Counted from the stretch's first letter, positions 7,752 to 16,947 are shown. The stretch: 61,451 bases of DNA from Chloroflexota bacterium (GCA_024277135.1 JAJRVV010000241.1:1-61451), one strand, 5' to 3'. The notes: a model not told the origin generated them from the sequence alone. Translations and numbers: made by a program.

Positions 7752-9344
7752 TTACCGTATCTTCTCAATATTCAGCGGAGACCTGACGGATTTTCCTTCA
7801 AGTTCTCGTGTAAAACAAGGCACTTGGTGAAACTTGTCAGGTCTTTCCGTCTGCGCCCGTCTGGCCTGTGCCCGCTGGCTGCGATAGACGGCCGTCGTCT
7901 GCGCAATCGTCACCGTAGCCGTCAAAACCAGGCCGACGCCAAACAACAGCGCGTACAGGACAATGCCCCACGATCCCAGGTGGGCCGTCAACCACCCCGT
8001 CCACAGGCTGTATCCTCCCAGCGCCAGTTCCAGATAGACGATGGGATCAAAGCGCAATTGGTACTGCTGCTGCGTCCAATCCTGCTTTTGCTGCTCAATG
8101 CCAAATTTTGCGGTGCGCTCAAACACGCCTTCCCGTTTGCGCCAGATTTGCCAGGCGGCCCGAACCGTGTTCATCATCAATCCCGATCCTACGACGGAAA
8201 CGGCCAGCATTTTGGGCAGCAGCCGCAGCCACGGCCGTCCCAACTGTTGCTGGCCGGTCACGAAAAACAGCGTTGGCGCCAGCGAAGTGAGGGCAAACAG
8301 GTAAGCGAAACCATACAAGGTGCTGAGATGGGGGTATTGGGCGGTAAAACGAGCCGCCAGAGGGTAGATCAACGTCAGGACAAATAACAGTAAATGCACG
8401 CTGTAGCCGGCGAGATGCAGGGTGGCCTGGAGTTTATGGCTTAGGGGAATGGGCGCGCGCCACACTTGTGGACTCAGTTTCAGGGCGCATTCCAGGCTGC
8501 CCCGCGCCCACCGGTGTTGCTGCCGCCGGAAGCCGTTAAAGCTGGGCGGCACTTCTCCGGGAACGACGACATGGCGCAGGTAACGGCCGTGCCAGCCGCG
8601 CAAATAGGCTCGATACGAGAGGTCCAGGTCTTCGGTGAGGGTGTCGGCCGTCCAGCCGCCGGCATCCGTCATCGCCGCCCGCCGCCAGACGCCGGCCGTG
8701 CCGTTGAAGTTGAACCAAAATCCGGCCCGGCTGCGGGCGAATTGTTCCACCATAAAATGGGCGTCAATCGCCAGCGATTGCAAAAAAGTGAGCCAGGAGT
8801 AGTCACGGTTCAAATGCCCCCAGCGCGTTTGTACAAAAGCGGTCTTCGCTTCCTGGAAGTAAGGCAGTGTTTGGCGTAAAAAGTCGGGCGGCGGCACAAA
8901 ATCAGCGTCGAAGATAGCGATGAATTCACCGCTGGCCGAAGCCATGCCCGCCTGTAACGCGCCTGCTTTATAGCCGGTGCGGTCGGCGCGGTGCAGATGA
9001 ACGATGTTAACCCCTTTGCTTTGCAGGCGAGCGACGATCCGGCGCACGATGTCGGCCGTTTCGTCGGCGGAGTCGTCCAACACCTGGATTTGTAGCCGAT
9101 CGGCCGGATAATCGAGACGGGCCGCCGCTTGAATCACCCGCTCGGCCACGTACATCTCGTTGTAAATGGGCAGTTGCACGGTCACGGCCGGCCACGCTGC
9201 CATTGGCGGCGGCGGGGGTGTGGCGGAACGGCCGTCGCGCCATGCCCGGTAAGAGAGATAGATGAAATTTGCGCCAAAGAGGAACAGCAAGCTGGAAGTC
9301 AGGAAATAGATGACGCCCACGGGAATAAGCAATGAGTTAATCAT
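7752..9344 (-). CDS. CESA-like membrane glycosyltransferase (GT2)
   Basis: A 530-residue processive-type GT2. An N-terminal transmembrane helix is followed by VTVQLPIYNEMYVAERVI, VLDDSADETADIVRR, a DAD motif in AIFDADFVPP, EDLDLSYR and QQHRWARG (the QxxRW motif of cellulose and hyaluronan synthases). About four C-terminal transmembrane helices (roughly 310-460) would form the secretion channel or acceptor site. The likely product is a beta-linked glycan or glycolipid. It is the first gene of a three-gene glycosyltransferase operon. Confidence 0.9.
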   Translation of the reverse strand: MINSLLIPVGVIYFLTSSLLFLFGANFIYLSYRAWRDGRSATPPPPPMAAWPAVTVQLPIYNEMYVAERVIQAAARLDYPADRLQIQVLDDSADETADIVRRIVARLQSKGVNIVHLHRADRTGYKAGALQAGMASASGEFIAIFDADFVPPPDFLRQTLPYFQEAKTAFVQTRWGHLNRDYSWLTFLQSLAIDAHFMVEQFARSRAGFWFNFNGTAGVWRRAAMTDAGGWTADTLTEDLDLSYRAYLRGWHGRYLRHVVVPGEVPPSFNGFRRQQHRWARGSLECALKLSPQVWRAPIPLSHKLQATLHLAGYSVHLLLFVLTLIYPLAARFTAQYPHLSTLYGFAYLFALTSLAPTLFFVTGQQQLGRPWLRLLPKMLAVSVVGSGLMMNTVRAAWQIWRKREGVFERTAKFGIEQQKQDWTQQQYQLRFDPIVYLELALGGYSLWTGWLTAHLGSWGIVLYALLFGVGLVLTATVTIAQTTAVYRSQRAQARRAQTERPDKFHQVPCFTRELEGKSVRSPLNIEKIR

Positions 9345-9359
9345 GAAACGCCTCGTGAT

Positions 9360-9860
9360 CTAGCGAAGGATGGAAACGGCGGGCGTGCCGCGCGTTTTCA
9401 GCAGCCATTCGTCTATTCCCCATTTGCGGCCGGCTGCGCTCAAGGCGACGGTCAAGGCGGACATGAAGAGGAGGATGTAAATCCATATCCATTCCTGACC
9501 ACCGAAGTAAGAGAGGAAGATGTTGGCAAAAAAGAGCATGGCAATGAAGCCAAAGAGCCGCGAAAATGCGCCCAGCAGCAGAGCCAGCCCCATGATCAAT
9601 TCGGCGATCATTTGGAAGGGGGCAAACAAACCGGCAATAGGTATGACGGCCGTGTCCAAAAACGCCTTATACCAACCCAAACTACTGCCGTTCCCGTTTT
9701 GGGCGTCGAACAGCCAGTTAAAAAAGCCGGTCAGCCCATCGGCCGTATACAATCCTTTTTGCAGATTGGCATACCAGGTTGCCAGGATGATGATCCCCAA
9801 CGTGATGCGCAGCAGGGCGACGGCCGTTCGTAATTGTTGCGTTTCATTTGTTTGATTCAT
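9360..9860 (-). CDS. DoxX-family membrane protein
   Basis: About 166 residues with four transmembrane helices and the DoxX pattern: ALLRITLGIIILATWYANLQKG at the start, then GWYKAFLDT, ELIMGLALLLGAFSRL and a final pair of helices. DoxX proteins are linked to quinone or thiosulfate redox chemistry, but this subfamily is uncharacterised. The start chosen has GGAGAG about six bases upstream; a longer frame adds an implausible polar extension. It lies downstream of a second, related DoxX gene. Confidence 0.8.
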   Translation of the reverse strand: MNQTNETQQLRTAVALLRITLGIIILATWYANLQKGLYTADGLTGFFNWLFDAQNGNGSSLGWYKAFLDTAVIPIAGLFAPFQMIAELIMGLALLLGAFSRLFGFIAMLFFANIFLSYFGGQEWIWIYILLFMSALTVALSAAGRKWGIDEWLLKTRGTPAVSILR

Positions 9861-9925
9861 ACGCTCTCCATGTCTATTATTTGTCCCTTGCCCATGATGA
9901 GACCAGCCGGGCAAATCTTACGCGC

Positions 9926-10417
9926 TCAGGTGAGCCAACGCAGCCGGGAAACGACCGTGCTTCGCCGCCGCAGCCAACCATCAACACCCAGTGTCCGCCC
10001 TGCGGCCGTGGCCGAAAACACGCCGTGCCACATCGCCAGCATGAGGTACGACCAGGGCCATTCTCCCGGCACTTCCAACAAGCCAACGCCCAGATTGATC
10101 GCCATCAACAAACCGATGCCGCCGCCCAGCCGCGTCAACGTGCCGGTGAGCAAAGAAAGCCCAACCAACAGTTCTGACAGGAAGATAATCCAGGCAAACA
10201 AGGTGAAATTGGGGATGATGACGGAAGATACCAAATCGGCATAAAAGGTAAATGCGGGGTACTGCACTTCCAGCAGCAACCAATCCATTAAACCATGCCC
10301 GGACGCCGGGGCAAAATCTGGCGGCAGCTTCCAGCGCAGCGAAAAGAGCCACAAAACGCCGATGAGAATCCGGCCGATGGCGATGGGCCACAGCGGGGCG
10401 CGCTCGCCTAAATTCAT
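9926..10417 (-). CDS. DoxX-like membrane protein
   Basis: About 163 residues, four transmembrane helices. WPIAIGRILIGVLWLFSLRWK and LSELLVGLSLLTGTLTRLGG correspond to the first and third conserved DoxX segments, matching the order in the downstream gene at 9360-9860, so the two may be paralogues or halves of one complex. The ATG overlaps the TGA of the upstream ABC ATPase gene by four bases, tying it to the importer operon. Confidence 0.75.
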   Translation of the reverse strand: MNLGERAPLWPIAIGRILIGVLWLFSLRWKLPPDFAPASGHGLMDWLLLEVQYPAFTFYADLVSSVIIPNFTLFAWIIFLSELLVGLSLLTGTLTRLGGGIGLLMAINLGVGLLEVPGEWPWSYLMLAMWHGVFSATAAGRTLGVDGWLRRRSTVVSRLRWLT

Positions 10418-11475
10418 CCCGTATCCTTCATCATGCGCTTTTTTGCTGATGGCGGCAGGACGCAAATCCGTTCACGGGGCAGATGAACCATAATCTCTTT
10501 GTTGGCCGATAGATCATGATAGGGTGGCGGCGCCAGGTGAAGCGGGACGCCATGAATACTGACCCGGCATTCGGCCACAGGCACGCGATAGCTGCACGAT
10601 TGGACGCGGGCGGGGAAGTTGTTGTGTCCATTGGCGCCGATTTCAATCGCTTCTGACCGGACGGTGAGCAAAACGGGGCCATCGGCCAGCGGGGAGGATG
10701 AAATCTCGACCTGGCCGATGTTGGTTTGCACGATCTGCCCTTGTTTGACGCCGGGCAAGAAATTGCTGGCGCCAAAGAATCGGGCGATGTCGGCGTCAAT
10801 TGGATGCTCGTAAAAGTCTCGCGGCGGCCCTGCTTGCCGCAAACGGCCGTTGATCATCACCCCAATCCGATCCGCCATGGCTACCGCCTCTGCCTGGTCG
10901 TGGGTGACGAACAAGGTGGTGATGCCAGCCTCTTTTTGTAACTGGCGCACTACTTGCCGTAGTTCTTCACGCAGCCCCCGATCCAGGTTGCTCAGCGGTT
11001 CGTCTAGCAGCAGCCGGGGGCGAATGACCAGGGCGCGGGCCAGGGCCACCCGCTGTCGCTGGCCGCCGGACAGTTGATCTGGCCAGCGATCTTGGTAGCC
11101 GGCGAGTTGGACGGCCGTTAACGCCGCCGCCACCCGTTTCCCAATCTCCACCTGGTTCAGCTTGCGCATCTTCAGGCCAAAGGCCACATTATCGCCCACT
11201 GACATGAAGGGAAACAAGGCGTGTTCCTGGAAGACCATGACTGCGCCGCGCTGCTCCGGCGGCACGGCCAGCGCCGACGCGCCATCGAACAAAACGTCGC
11301 CATGCGTCGGCTTCAGCAGTCCGGCGATCAGGCGCAGGGTGGTGGTTTTGCCGCAGCCGGATGGCCCCAACAGCACCATCAGTTCACCTTCGTTAACGGT
11401 GAGATTGAGGTTGGAAACGGCCGTGACGCCCGGCACATATTCCTTCGTCAGATTTCTCAGGGTAAGCGTTGTCAT
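10414..11475 (-). CDS. ABC importer ATPase, PotA/FbpC type
   Basis: A 353-residue ATPase with Walker A GPSGCGKTT, Q-loop FQEHALFPFMSV, signature LSGGQRQRVALARAL, Walker B LLLDEPLSNLD and H-loop VTHDQAEA. The C-terminal 120 residues form an OB/TOBE-like domain, as in PotA, FbpC and MalK. This is unexpected because the adjacent permeases and binding protein are of the polar-amino-acid type, which usually pairs with a short, TOBE-less GlnQ ATPase. A 52-base inverted repeat separates it from the upstream binding-protein gene. Confidence 0.9.
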   Translation of the reverse strand: MTTLTLRNLTKEYVPGVTAVSNLNLTVNEGELMVLLGPSGCGKTTTLRLIAGLLKPTHGDVLFDGASALAVPPEQRGAVMVFQEHALFPFMSVGDNVAFGLKMRKLNQVEIGKRVAAALTAVQLAGYQDRWPDQLSGGQRQRVALARALVIRPRLLLDEPLSNLDRGLREELRQVVRQLQKEAGITTLFVTHDQAEAVAMADRIGVMINGRLRQAGPPRDFYEHPIDADIARFFGASNFLPGVKQGQIVQTNIGQVEISSSPLADGPVLLTVRSEAIEIGANGHNNFPARVQSCSYRVPVAECRVSIHGVPLHLAPPPYHDLSANKEIMVHLPRERICVLPPSAKKRMMKDTG

Positions 11476-11477
11476 GG

Positions 11478-11528
11478 GTAGCCGCGGTTTCTAACCGCGT
11501 TGACGCCGGCGCGGCAAGATACCGCGAC
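11478..11528. repeat. GC-rich imperfect inverted repeat
   Basis: A TAG(C/T)CGCGGT-type arm of about 21 bases faces its near-complement across a short GC-rich loop, filling the gap between the ABC ATPase gene and the binding-protein gene. Similar CGCGG-containing pieces occur near 15780-15840, so it seems to be a dispersed element. It could stabilise or terminate part of the importer mRNA. Confidence 0.7.
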
Positions 11529-12361
11529 TACGGCCAGACCTCCATTTGTCCGCCGAGCGGCAGGTCAAGAATTCTGTCCGGGCCGACAAACCAGCGGTCA
11601 TAAATCTCCTGATACGTGCCATCTTTCCACAACTCTTGCAGAGCGTAGTTGACCTGGTCGCGCCACAGCGAATCATTATTGGGCAGGCCGATGCCGAACT
11701 GAACCGGGTTATGGCCGCCGGGCAACAGCTCCAGGTTGGGGTCGCCCGCCGCCAGCGAGAGCATGGTGATGTTGTCCTCGGTATACCCTTCCACCGCGCC
11801 GTCGCGCAGCGCCTGCATCGCCGCCAGCTTGTCGTCAAACTCAACGATGTCCGGCGCGGGGCCGCCCATCGCCGCTGAATATGCCTGCCAGGAGGGGATG
11901 GCTGAGCTGCCGGCGTTGGCAGCCACCGTTTGCCCCATCAATTCATCAATGGAGCTGTACGTTCCTTTGCGGATAAGGAAGGATTGGTTGTCCCAAAAGT
12001 AGGTGATGCTGAAATCTACGGCGTCATCCCGGTCGCGGGTATGGTTCATGCTGGCGACGGACATATCCACTTCGCCGCTTTGCAAAAAGCTGATGCGGGT
12101 GGTGCCGTCTACCACGATCAGTTCTGGTTCGACGCCTAATTTGGCGGCCACGGCGTTGGCTAGATCGATGTCGAAGCCGACCCAATCGCCACTATCATCC
12201 AGAAAACTCATGGGCGGGTTATCGTTGCGCGCGCCGATGCGAACGGCGCCGTTTTCTATGACCTGATCGTAGGTGGAGACGGCCGTTTCGCCTCCCTGAC
12301 AGGCGCTCAAAAAGAGGCCGGTCATGAGTAGCACGATCACGAATACAAGGTTTTTTTTCAT
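11528..12361 (-). CDS. family 3 substrate-binding lipoprotein
   Basis: A 277-residue ABC substrate-binding protein. Signal peptide with lipobox LSAC (Cys21). The mature part follows the amino-acid-binding family 3 pattern: GAVRIGARNDNPPMSFLDD, GFDIDLANAVAAKLGV, SVASMNHTRDRDDAVDFS and GKTYSSIDELMGQTVA-like lobes. It would capture a polar amino acid or similar small solute at the outer face of the membrane. It is followed by the ATPase and preceded by two permease genes, giving a complete importer. Confidence 0.9.
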   Translation of the reverse strand: MKKNLVFVIVLLMTGLFLSACQGGETAVSTYDQVIENGAVRIGARNDNPPMSFLDDSGDWVGFDIDLANAVAAKLGVEPELIVVDGTTRISFLQSGEVDMSVASMNHTRDRDDAVDFSITYFWDNQSFLIRKGTYSSIDELMGQTVAANAGSSAIPSWQAYSAAMGGPAPDIVEFDDKLAAMQALRDGAVEGYTEDNITMLSLAAGDPNLELLPGGHNPVQFGIGLPNNDSLWRDQVNYALQELWKDGTYQEIYDRWFVGPDRILDLPLGGQMEVWP

Positions 12362-12395
12362 CTTTTTAATTCTCCTTTTTCATTTCATCTCGTTT

Positions 12396-13121
12396 TTAAT
12401 AATTCGCCAGCGAATGCACCAGGTTTGTTGTGTGGTGTTGTTGTTCCCAGCGCTGCGCCAGACGGGATAAGGTAAAAGCCACTGTAAAGTAAAAAAAGCC
12501 GACCATCAGGTACAGCCCCACCCAGTAGGGGGCATTGCCCACGTCGCTGCCCAGGCTGATGCTGGCCACCGTCATCAGTTCGGCCACGCCGATGATGACG
12601 ACGACGGAGGTGTCCTTGAATAGGCTGATCGCCTGCCCGGTGAAGGCGGGCAGCATGATGTGCAAAGTGTAGCGCAGCTTGATCAGCCGGTAAGTTTGCC
12701 GGCGGCTGCTGCCCATGAGCCGCGCCGATTCTACCATCCGCTGCGGAACCAATTGCAGCCCGGCGCGCACGATCTCCGCCTGGTAGGCGCTGCTGTACAG
12801 GGTCAAAGCGACCAGGGCGGACAGCAAGGGCGTCGTCTCCAGGCCAAGTTGACGGCCGTTGCCCAACAGTTGATGCACAATTAACAGCAGCAAAATAAGC
12901 GGAATGCCGCGAAAGAGTTGTACGTATACATGAGCGGCCAGACGCAACGGCCGTCGCCGCGACTCATACCCTGTGCCGATGAACAGCGCTAGGATAAACC
13001 CCATCCCGATAGCGACCAGCGCCAGCAGCACGCTCATCACCAGCCCGCCCGGACGATGGCCGGGAAAACCGATGAGCAGGTTAGGCGCATTGCGCAGCAA
13101 GAAGGCGATCTGCTCAGGCAT
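12396..13121 (-). CDS. polar-amino-acid ABC permease
   Basis: A 241-residue permease of the HisM/GlnP family with about five transmembrane helices. The family signature is visible in YVQLFRGIPLILLLLIVHQL and in the EAA-loop region (YSSAYQAEIVRAGLQLVP, ESARLMGSSRRQTYRLIKL). It begins nine bases after the companion permease gene and probably forms a heterodimer with it. Confidence 0.9.
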   Translation of the reverse strand: MPEQIAFLLRNAPNLLIGFPGHRPGGLVMSVLLALVAIGMGFILALFIGTGYESRRRPLRLAAHVYVQLFRGIPLILLLLIVHQLLGNGRQLGLETTPLLSALVALTLYSSAYQAEIVRAGLQLVPQRMVESARLMGSSRRQTYRLIKLRYTLHIMLPAFTGQAISLFKDTSVVVIIGVAELMTVASISLGSDVGNAPYWVGLYLMVGFFYFTVAFTLSRLAQRWEQQHHTTNLVHSLANY

Positions 13122-13130
13122 GTTTGATGA

Positions 13131-13895
13131 TTACCAGCTTTTTAGAGTGGAAGACGTTCTAGGCGCGATGTTGGCGGCCAGCCGACGGTCGAGTCGGCGT
13201 TCGATCTGGCGCAGCAGCGCGGCAAAGGCAACCGACAGCAGCAGGTAAACTACCGCCGCCATCAGCAGAAATTCTACGGCGCGGAAGGTGCGGGTGATTG
13301 ATGCTTGCGTCGCCTGGAAAAATTCGGGCACGGCCACAAAGGAAGCCAGAGCGGTGTTTTTCATGTTGTGAATGAGCCGGGTGGCGATGGCCGGAAAGGC
13401 GGCCCGAACCCCCTGCGGCAACAAGATTCGCCAGAAAACGACCGTCTGCGTCGCTCCCAACGATCTGGCGGCGTCTACAATTTCTTGCGGGATGGCGCCG
13501 ACCCCGGCGCGGAATAGTTCGGCTAGGTAGGCGCTACTGTTCAGCGACAGGGCGATGGCAGCCGCCAGCGCGTAATATGGCAGCGACAAGCCGGTGATGC
13601 CCTGTCCCCAGGCGGCCAGCATATTGTCAAAAAAGAGGCGCTGCCGCAGCGATGGCGGAAATAAGTTAGGCAGGGCGAAGGCAAAAAAGATGATAAGAAC
13701 GAGCGCTGGAATGTTGCGGAAGATGTCCACGTGAATGCCGGCAAATCGCCTGATGAACGGTCGTCCCGACAACCGCATCGCGCCTACCAAAATGCCGCTC
13801 ATGAGCGAGGACAGGCTGGTGACGGCCGTTAACAAAACAGTCAACGCCAATCCGCCAGCCAGCAGCGCCATCACTTCCGGGGTTAGCCAACTCAT
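13131..13895 (-). CDS. polar-amino-acid ABC permease
   Basis: A 254-residue permease, about five transmembrane helices: HVDIFRNIPALVLIIFF, NSSAYLAELFRAGVGAIP and the EAA loop DAARSLGATQTVVFWRILLP. It is the second membrane subunit of the importer. Its start overlaps the upstream methyltransferase gene by four bases (ATGA), so the transporter is co-transcribed with that gene. Confidence 0.9.
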   Translation of the reverse strand: MSWLTPEVMALLAGGLALTVLLTAVTSLSSLMSGILVGAMRLSGRPFIRRFAGIHVDIFRNIPALVLIIFFAFALPNLFPPSLRQRLFFDNMLAAWGQGITGLSLPYYALAAAIALSLNSSAYLAELFRAGVGAIPQEIVDAARSLGATQTVVFWRILLPQGVRAAFPAIATRLIHNMKNTALASFVAVPEFFQATQASITRTFRAVEFLLMAAVVYLLLSVAFAALLRQIERRLDRRLAANIAPRTSSTLKSW

Positions 13896-14626
13896 CCTTT
13901 TTGCCCTACCATCAACATGATCGGATGTTCATCTGCCAGCGGCGTCCCGGCATAATCGCCGTGAGCGGCGCTGACGATAAAACCGGCCGCTGTCAGAAGG
14001 CAGGTCAACTCCGCCCGATTATACAGCCGGTAGTGCAGCCGGTAAGCGCGTGTTTCCTCGGGCGAGACCAGGCGAAAAATCTCGGTGATGGAGTGGTCGT
14101 CGGGGTTGTATTGGCGGGTGACGGCCGTGTACCGCTCGCCATTGCCAAACTTATCTGTGGGTTTCAATTGGGACACGGCCGTTTCCCGTTGCGGGACTTC
14201 AATCACGAAATGCCCGCCTGGTTTAAGCGCAGCAAAAACCCGGTTCACCAGATCGCTGTTCTCTCCTTGCTCTGTGATTTGTCCCAGGGTGGTGAAGAGG
14301 CAGATGGCGGCGTCGAACGGCGTCTTGGTCGTAAACTGTTCGGCGTGGGCCTGACGGAAATCAACGGCAACGGCCGTTCCCGCAGCGCGAGTGCGGGCGG
14401 CGTCAATCATTGCCGCCGCCGGATCAATGCCGACGACTTCATAACCGCGCCGGGCCAGCTCGATGCTGTGCCGGCCAAAGCCGCAGCCCACATCCAGCCA
14501 GCGCGTCCCTGGCGGCAAGGCTAATTCGGCGGCGATGAAATCAATCTCTTGGGCCGCGCGTTCGGCCGTTAACAGCGGATGTGCCAGAAAGGGGGATCCG
14601 GCGCTGAAGAAATTTGGTGTACTCAT
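13892..14626 (-). CDS. class I SAM-dependent methyltransferase
   Basis: A 244-residue Rossmann methyltransferase. Motif I is WLDVGCGFGRHSIELARRG, followed by VVGIDPAAAMI (acidic residue for the ribose hydroxyls), DAAICLFTTLGQI and FAALKPGGHFVIEVP. Methyl acceptor unknown. It is the first gene of the importer operon, which may mean that it acts on the imported compound or is only neighbouring. A block of tandem microrepeats lies just upstream of its start. Confidence 0.85.
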   Translation of the reverse strand: MSTPNFFSAGSPFLAHPLLTAERAAQEIDFIAAELALPPGTRWLDVGCGFGRHSIELARRGYEVVGIDPAAAMIDAARTRAAGTAVAVDFRQAHAEQFTTKTPFDAAICLFTTLGQITEQGENSDLVNRVFAALKPGGHFVIEVPQRETAVSQLKPTDKFGNGERYTAVTRQYNPDDHSITEIFRLVSPEETRAYRLHYRLYNRAELTCLLTAAGFIVSAAHGDYAGTPLADEHPIMLMVGQKG

Positions 14627-14631
14627 GGTTT

Positions 14632-14716
14632 TTAGTGTTCAGTGTTCAGTAATCAGTGTTCAGTGTTCAGCGCCAATGACTGCCTACTAAATACTGCCTA
14701 CTGAATACTGCCCACT
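14632..14716. repeat. tandem microrepeats (TTCAGTG and TACTG types)
   Basis: About 85 bases built from degenerate 7-9-base units of the forms AGTGTTC, AATACTG and CTACTGA. They fill the space upstream of the methyltransferase gene. The same units recur at 54195-54328. No spacers of CRISPR type are present. Confidence 0.8.
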
Positions 14717-14777
14717 ACTCCGACGGCGGTGCGTGTAATTCCTCACTCACGGTGGGGAGATAGATGTTGCGCTTCTT

Positions 14778-15674
14778 TCACAAGCTGTCGCGCACGTCCA
14801 GCATGGGGATGTCTTGTCGTTCCAATTCGTTGAGGGCTTCAAAGGGGATGACGGCGTCGAGGGAGACGGCCGTTTCCGCCCACGCTTCCAACCATTCCCG
14901 GCTGAAGGCGTCCACATCATCTATCACCCGCAGCCGGTCAATCTGGTACGTCTCCTTCAGCAGCTTCACCTCCGCCGCGATGCTTTCTGGCGACCGTTGG
15001 CGGAACTCGTTGCCATGCACCGCGTCGCGGCACCAGTCGCACCCATACGGACAGCCCCGCGCCGTGGAAATGGTCAGCGAGGTGTAGCCGTTCATCTCTT
15101 GCCACACGTTCAGGTAGCGGTCCATGTCAATTAAATCGCGGGCGGGCAGGGGCAGACTGTCCAAATTCTCAATGGGCGGCCGTGGTTGGTTCACCATCAC
15201 CCGGCCATTGGCTCGATAGGCGATCCCTGGTTCGTTTCGTAAGACGGCCGTCGTTAAACGGCCGTCGTCAACCAGATCGAGCAAAGCGGTGATCGTCTGT
15301 TCCCCTTCGTGATGCGCGACAATGTCCACCTGCGGCTGGGCGGCGTAAAATTCAGGCGATTTGGTCGGGTCCGGCCCGCCCACGATGACGATGACGCCCT
15401 GCTCGTGGGCTAATTGCGCCAGCGTCAGCGCCATCTCCCGCGTGGGAAGCAGCGCCGATATGCCGACCACATCCGGCGCTTCGGCGGTTAACGCGGCGAC
15501 AAAATCAGATTCATCTTGGGCAAAGGTGGCGTCGAACATGGCGACTTCATGCCCCTGCTCGCGCGCGTACCCGGCCAGATAGAGCAGCCCCAGCGGAAAA
15601 TAAGGGCTGGCGGCCGCCTGTTCGTCAGGACTTTTGCTCAAGAACATTGGGTGACAAAAAAGTATCTTTACCAT
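14778..15674 (-). CDS. B12-binding radical SAM protein, short
   Basis: About 298 residues. The N-terminal half is a cobalamin-binding-like domain (ILFCHPMFLSKSP, FPLGLLYLAGYAREQGHEV, DVVGISALLPTREMAL, VIVGGPDPTKSPEFY). The radical SAM cysteines are in ARGCPYGCDWCRD (CxxxCxxC). Family members are usually about 450 residues; this one stops after DIPMLDVRDSL. Beyond the TGA the same frame stays open for 20 more sense codons to a TAG at 14715-14717, so the gene may carry a recent nonsense change. The start has GAGGAG five bases upstream. Substrate unknown. Confidence 0.75.
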   Translation of the reverse strand: MVKILFCHPMFLSKSPDEQAAASPYFPLGLLYLAGYAREQGHEVAMFDATFAQDESDFVAALTAEAPDVVGISALLPTREMALTLAQLAHEQGVIVIVGGPDPTKSPEFYAAQPQVDIVAHHEGEQTITALLDLVDDGRLTTAVLRNEPGIAYRANGRVMVNQPRPPIENLDSLPLPARDLIDMDRYLNVWQEMNGYTSLTISTARGCPYGCDWCRDAVHGNEFRQRSPESIAAEVKLLKETYQIDRLRVIDDVDAFSREWLEAWAETAVSLDAVIPFEALNELERQDIPMLDVRDSL

Positions 15675-15734
15675 GGGTGCTCCTCGTCCACAAAGTATAT
15701 CCACTAAATGTTACGCGCAGCTTACAGTAATGGA

Positions 15735-15834
15735 GCAATATTCGGCGAATAAATTCGCGGCGACATTTGCAAAACCAGCTTGCGCCGGTTAGATTGTAGT
15801 CGGCGCGGCCGATTTTGCATCTGTAGCCGCAGGT
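15735..15834. repeat. hairpin-rich intergenic DNA
   Basis: The gap holds a CGAAT/ATTCG dyad flanked by CGGC and GCGGC (about 15739-15758) and a GTAGCCGC-type element near 15824-15840 related to the repeat at 11478-11528. No gene is visible. Confidence 0.5.
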
Positions 15835-16824
15835 TTATCTGCGCGCCCGCCAGATTTTTATCACGCCGTCAGCCAGAAAAACACCGGCGGCCATGGCCAG
15901 GGTGCTGGTGATGCTGCCTAGCGACAGCAGCGGCACGCCTACCAACGAATGACCCAGGTTGCAACCTCCGGCAATGCCAGCCCCGACGCCCATGAGCAGG
16001 CCGCCCAGCGCCAGTTCAGCGTAACGGCGGGAAGATTCGCCTCTAACCCAAAGCGTGCCGGCGCGCCGGGCGGCGATGAGGGCGCCGGGAATAAGGCTGA
16101 CGAGCGCCAGCGGAATCCAGAGCGAGCCGCCGCCGCTTTGCTCCATCAGGGCTTCGACTATGCCGGTGGGGACCCGCGAGGTGCCGAAGGTGTAGTTGGA
16201 ACCGCCAGCGCGGGCCAGCAGCCAGACGAAGCTGGTGAGCAGCCCGGTGGCTGCGCCCAGGATGAGCCAGTTCCACAATTTGCCCCGCTCGTGGCGCGGT
16301 GAACGGAAGAGGGTGACGGCCGTGCCCACCCCCAGCGCAATCAACACCGCCACCCCCGCCGGGCCAAACAGGTTGCTGATGGTGGCGCTTTTGCCATCAA
16401 CTGTGATGGGCGACGCATTGAGGCTGTCGCGCAGCGGTTTGAGCGGCCCCAAATAGGTCAGGATGTCGCCCGCGGCCCAAAAGGCCAGCCCCACCAGGAC
16501 GCCTAACATGCCGTGCCCCAGTTTGTAAAAGAGGCCGGTGATGCAGGAGGCGGCGACGACCACGCCCACGCCGAAAATCAAGCCGCCCACGATGTTAGCC
16601 TGCCAGGCGAAGGGGGGAATCCAGGGCGCGATCCAGCCCAGGGCGATCATGCCCTGCACCAGGGGGATGGCGATCAGCAGCGTCAGCAAGTACGCCCGCG
16701 CCAGATCGAGTTGGCGCGGGCGGCGCACCAGACCGCGCCAGACGCTATGAAAGCAAAAATCGCCTCGTTCAAAAATGTAGCCGATGCCCAGACCGGAAAA
16801 AACTGCTAATGCGATGCCCATCAT
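15835..16824 (-). CDS. YeeE/YedE-family sulfur-compound transporter
   Basis: About 329 residues with nine or so transmembrane helices. The conserved Cys and His of the family are present in GDFCFHSVW, ASCITGLFYKLGHG and GGCNLGHSL. Characterised YeeE passes thiosulfate across the membrane by relay through such cysteines. The start is uncertain: I took the ATG-ATG pair before GIALAVFSG because it gives the usual N-terminus; a start 72 bases further upstream is possible. The gene stands alone between a radical SAM gene and a mannosyltransferase gene. Confidence 0.85.
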   Translation of the reverse strand: MMGIALAVFSGLGIGYIFERGDFCFHSVWRGLVRRPRQLDLARAYLLTLLIAIPLVQGMIALGWIAPWIPPFAWQANIVGGLIFGVGVVVAASCITGLFYKLGHGMLGVLVGLAFWAAGDILTYLGPLKPLRDSLNASPITVDGKSATISNLFGPAGVAVLIALGVGTAVTLFRSPRHERGKLWNWLILGAATGLLTSFVWLLARAGGSNYTFGTSRVPTGIVEALMEQSGGGSLWIPLALVSLIPGALIAARRAGTLWVRGESSRRYAELALGGLLMGVGAGIAGGCNLGHSLVGVPLLSLGSITSTLAMAAGVFLADGVIKIWRARR

Positions 16825-16947
16825 GTTACCATCACTGTTTGTTGAAACGGCCGCTGCCACGCTGCGCCAGAGCGGGTGTAACATACCGGCTATCATAGCG
16901 CATGAACGTAAGATGTCATACAGAAATGGGATGGGCTTACGGTTTGC

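Noticed and set aside
14778-14780. Selenocysteine at the in-frame TGA
   Set aside because: No Cys-equivalent motif surrounds it, no SECIS-like hairpin follows and no selenocysteine genes are seen.
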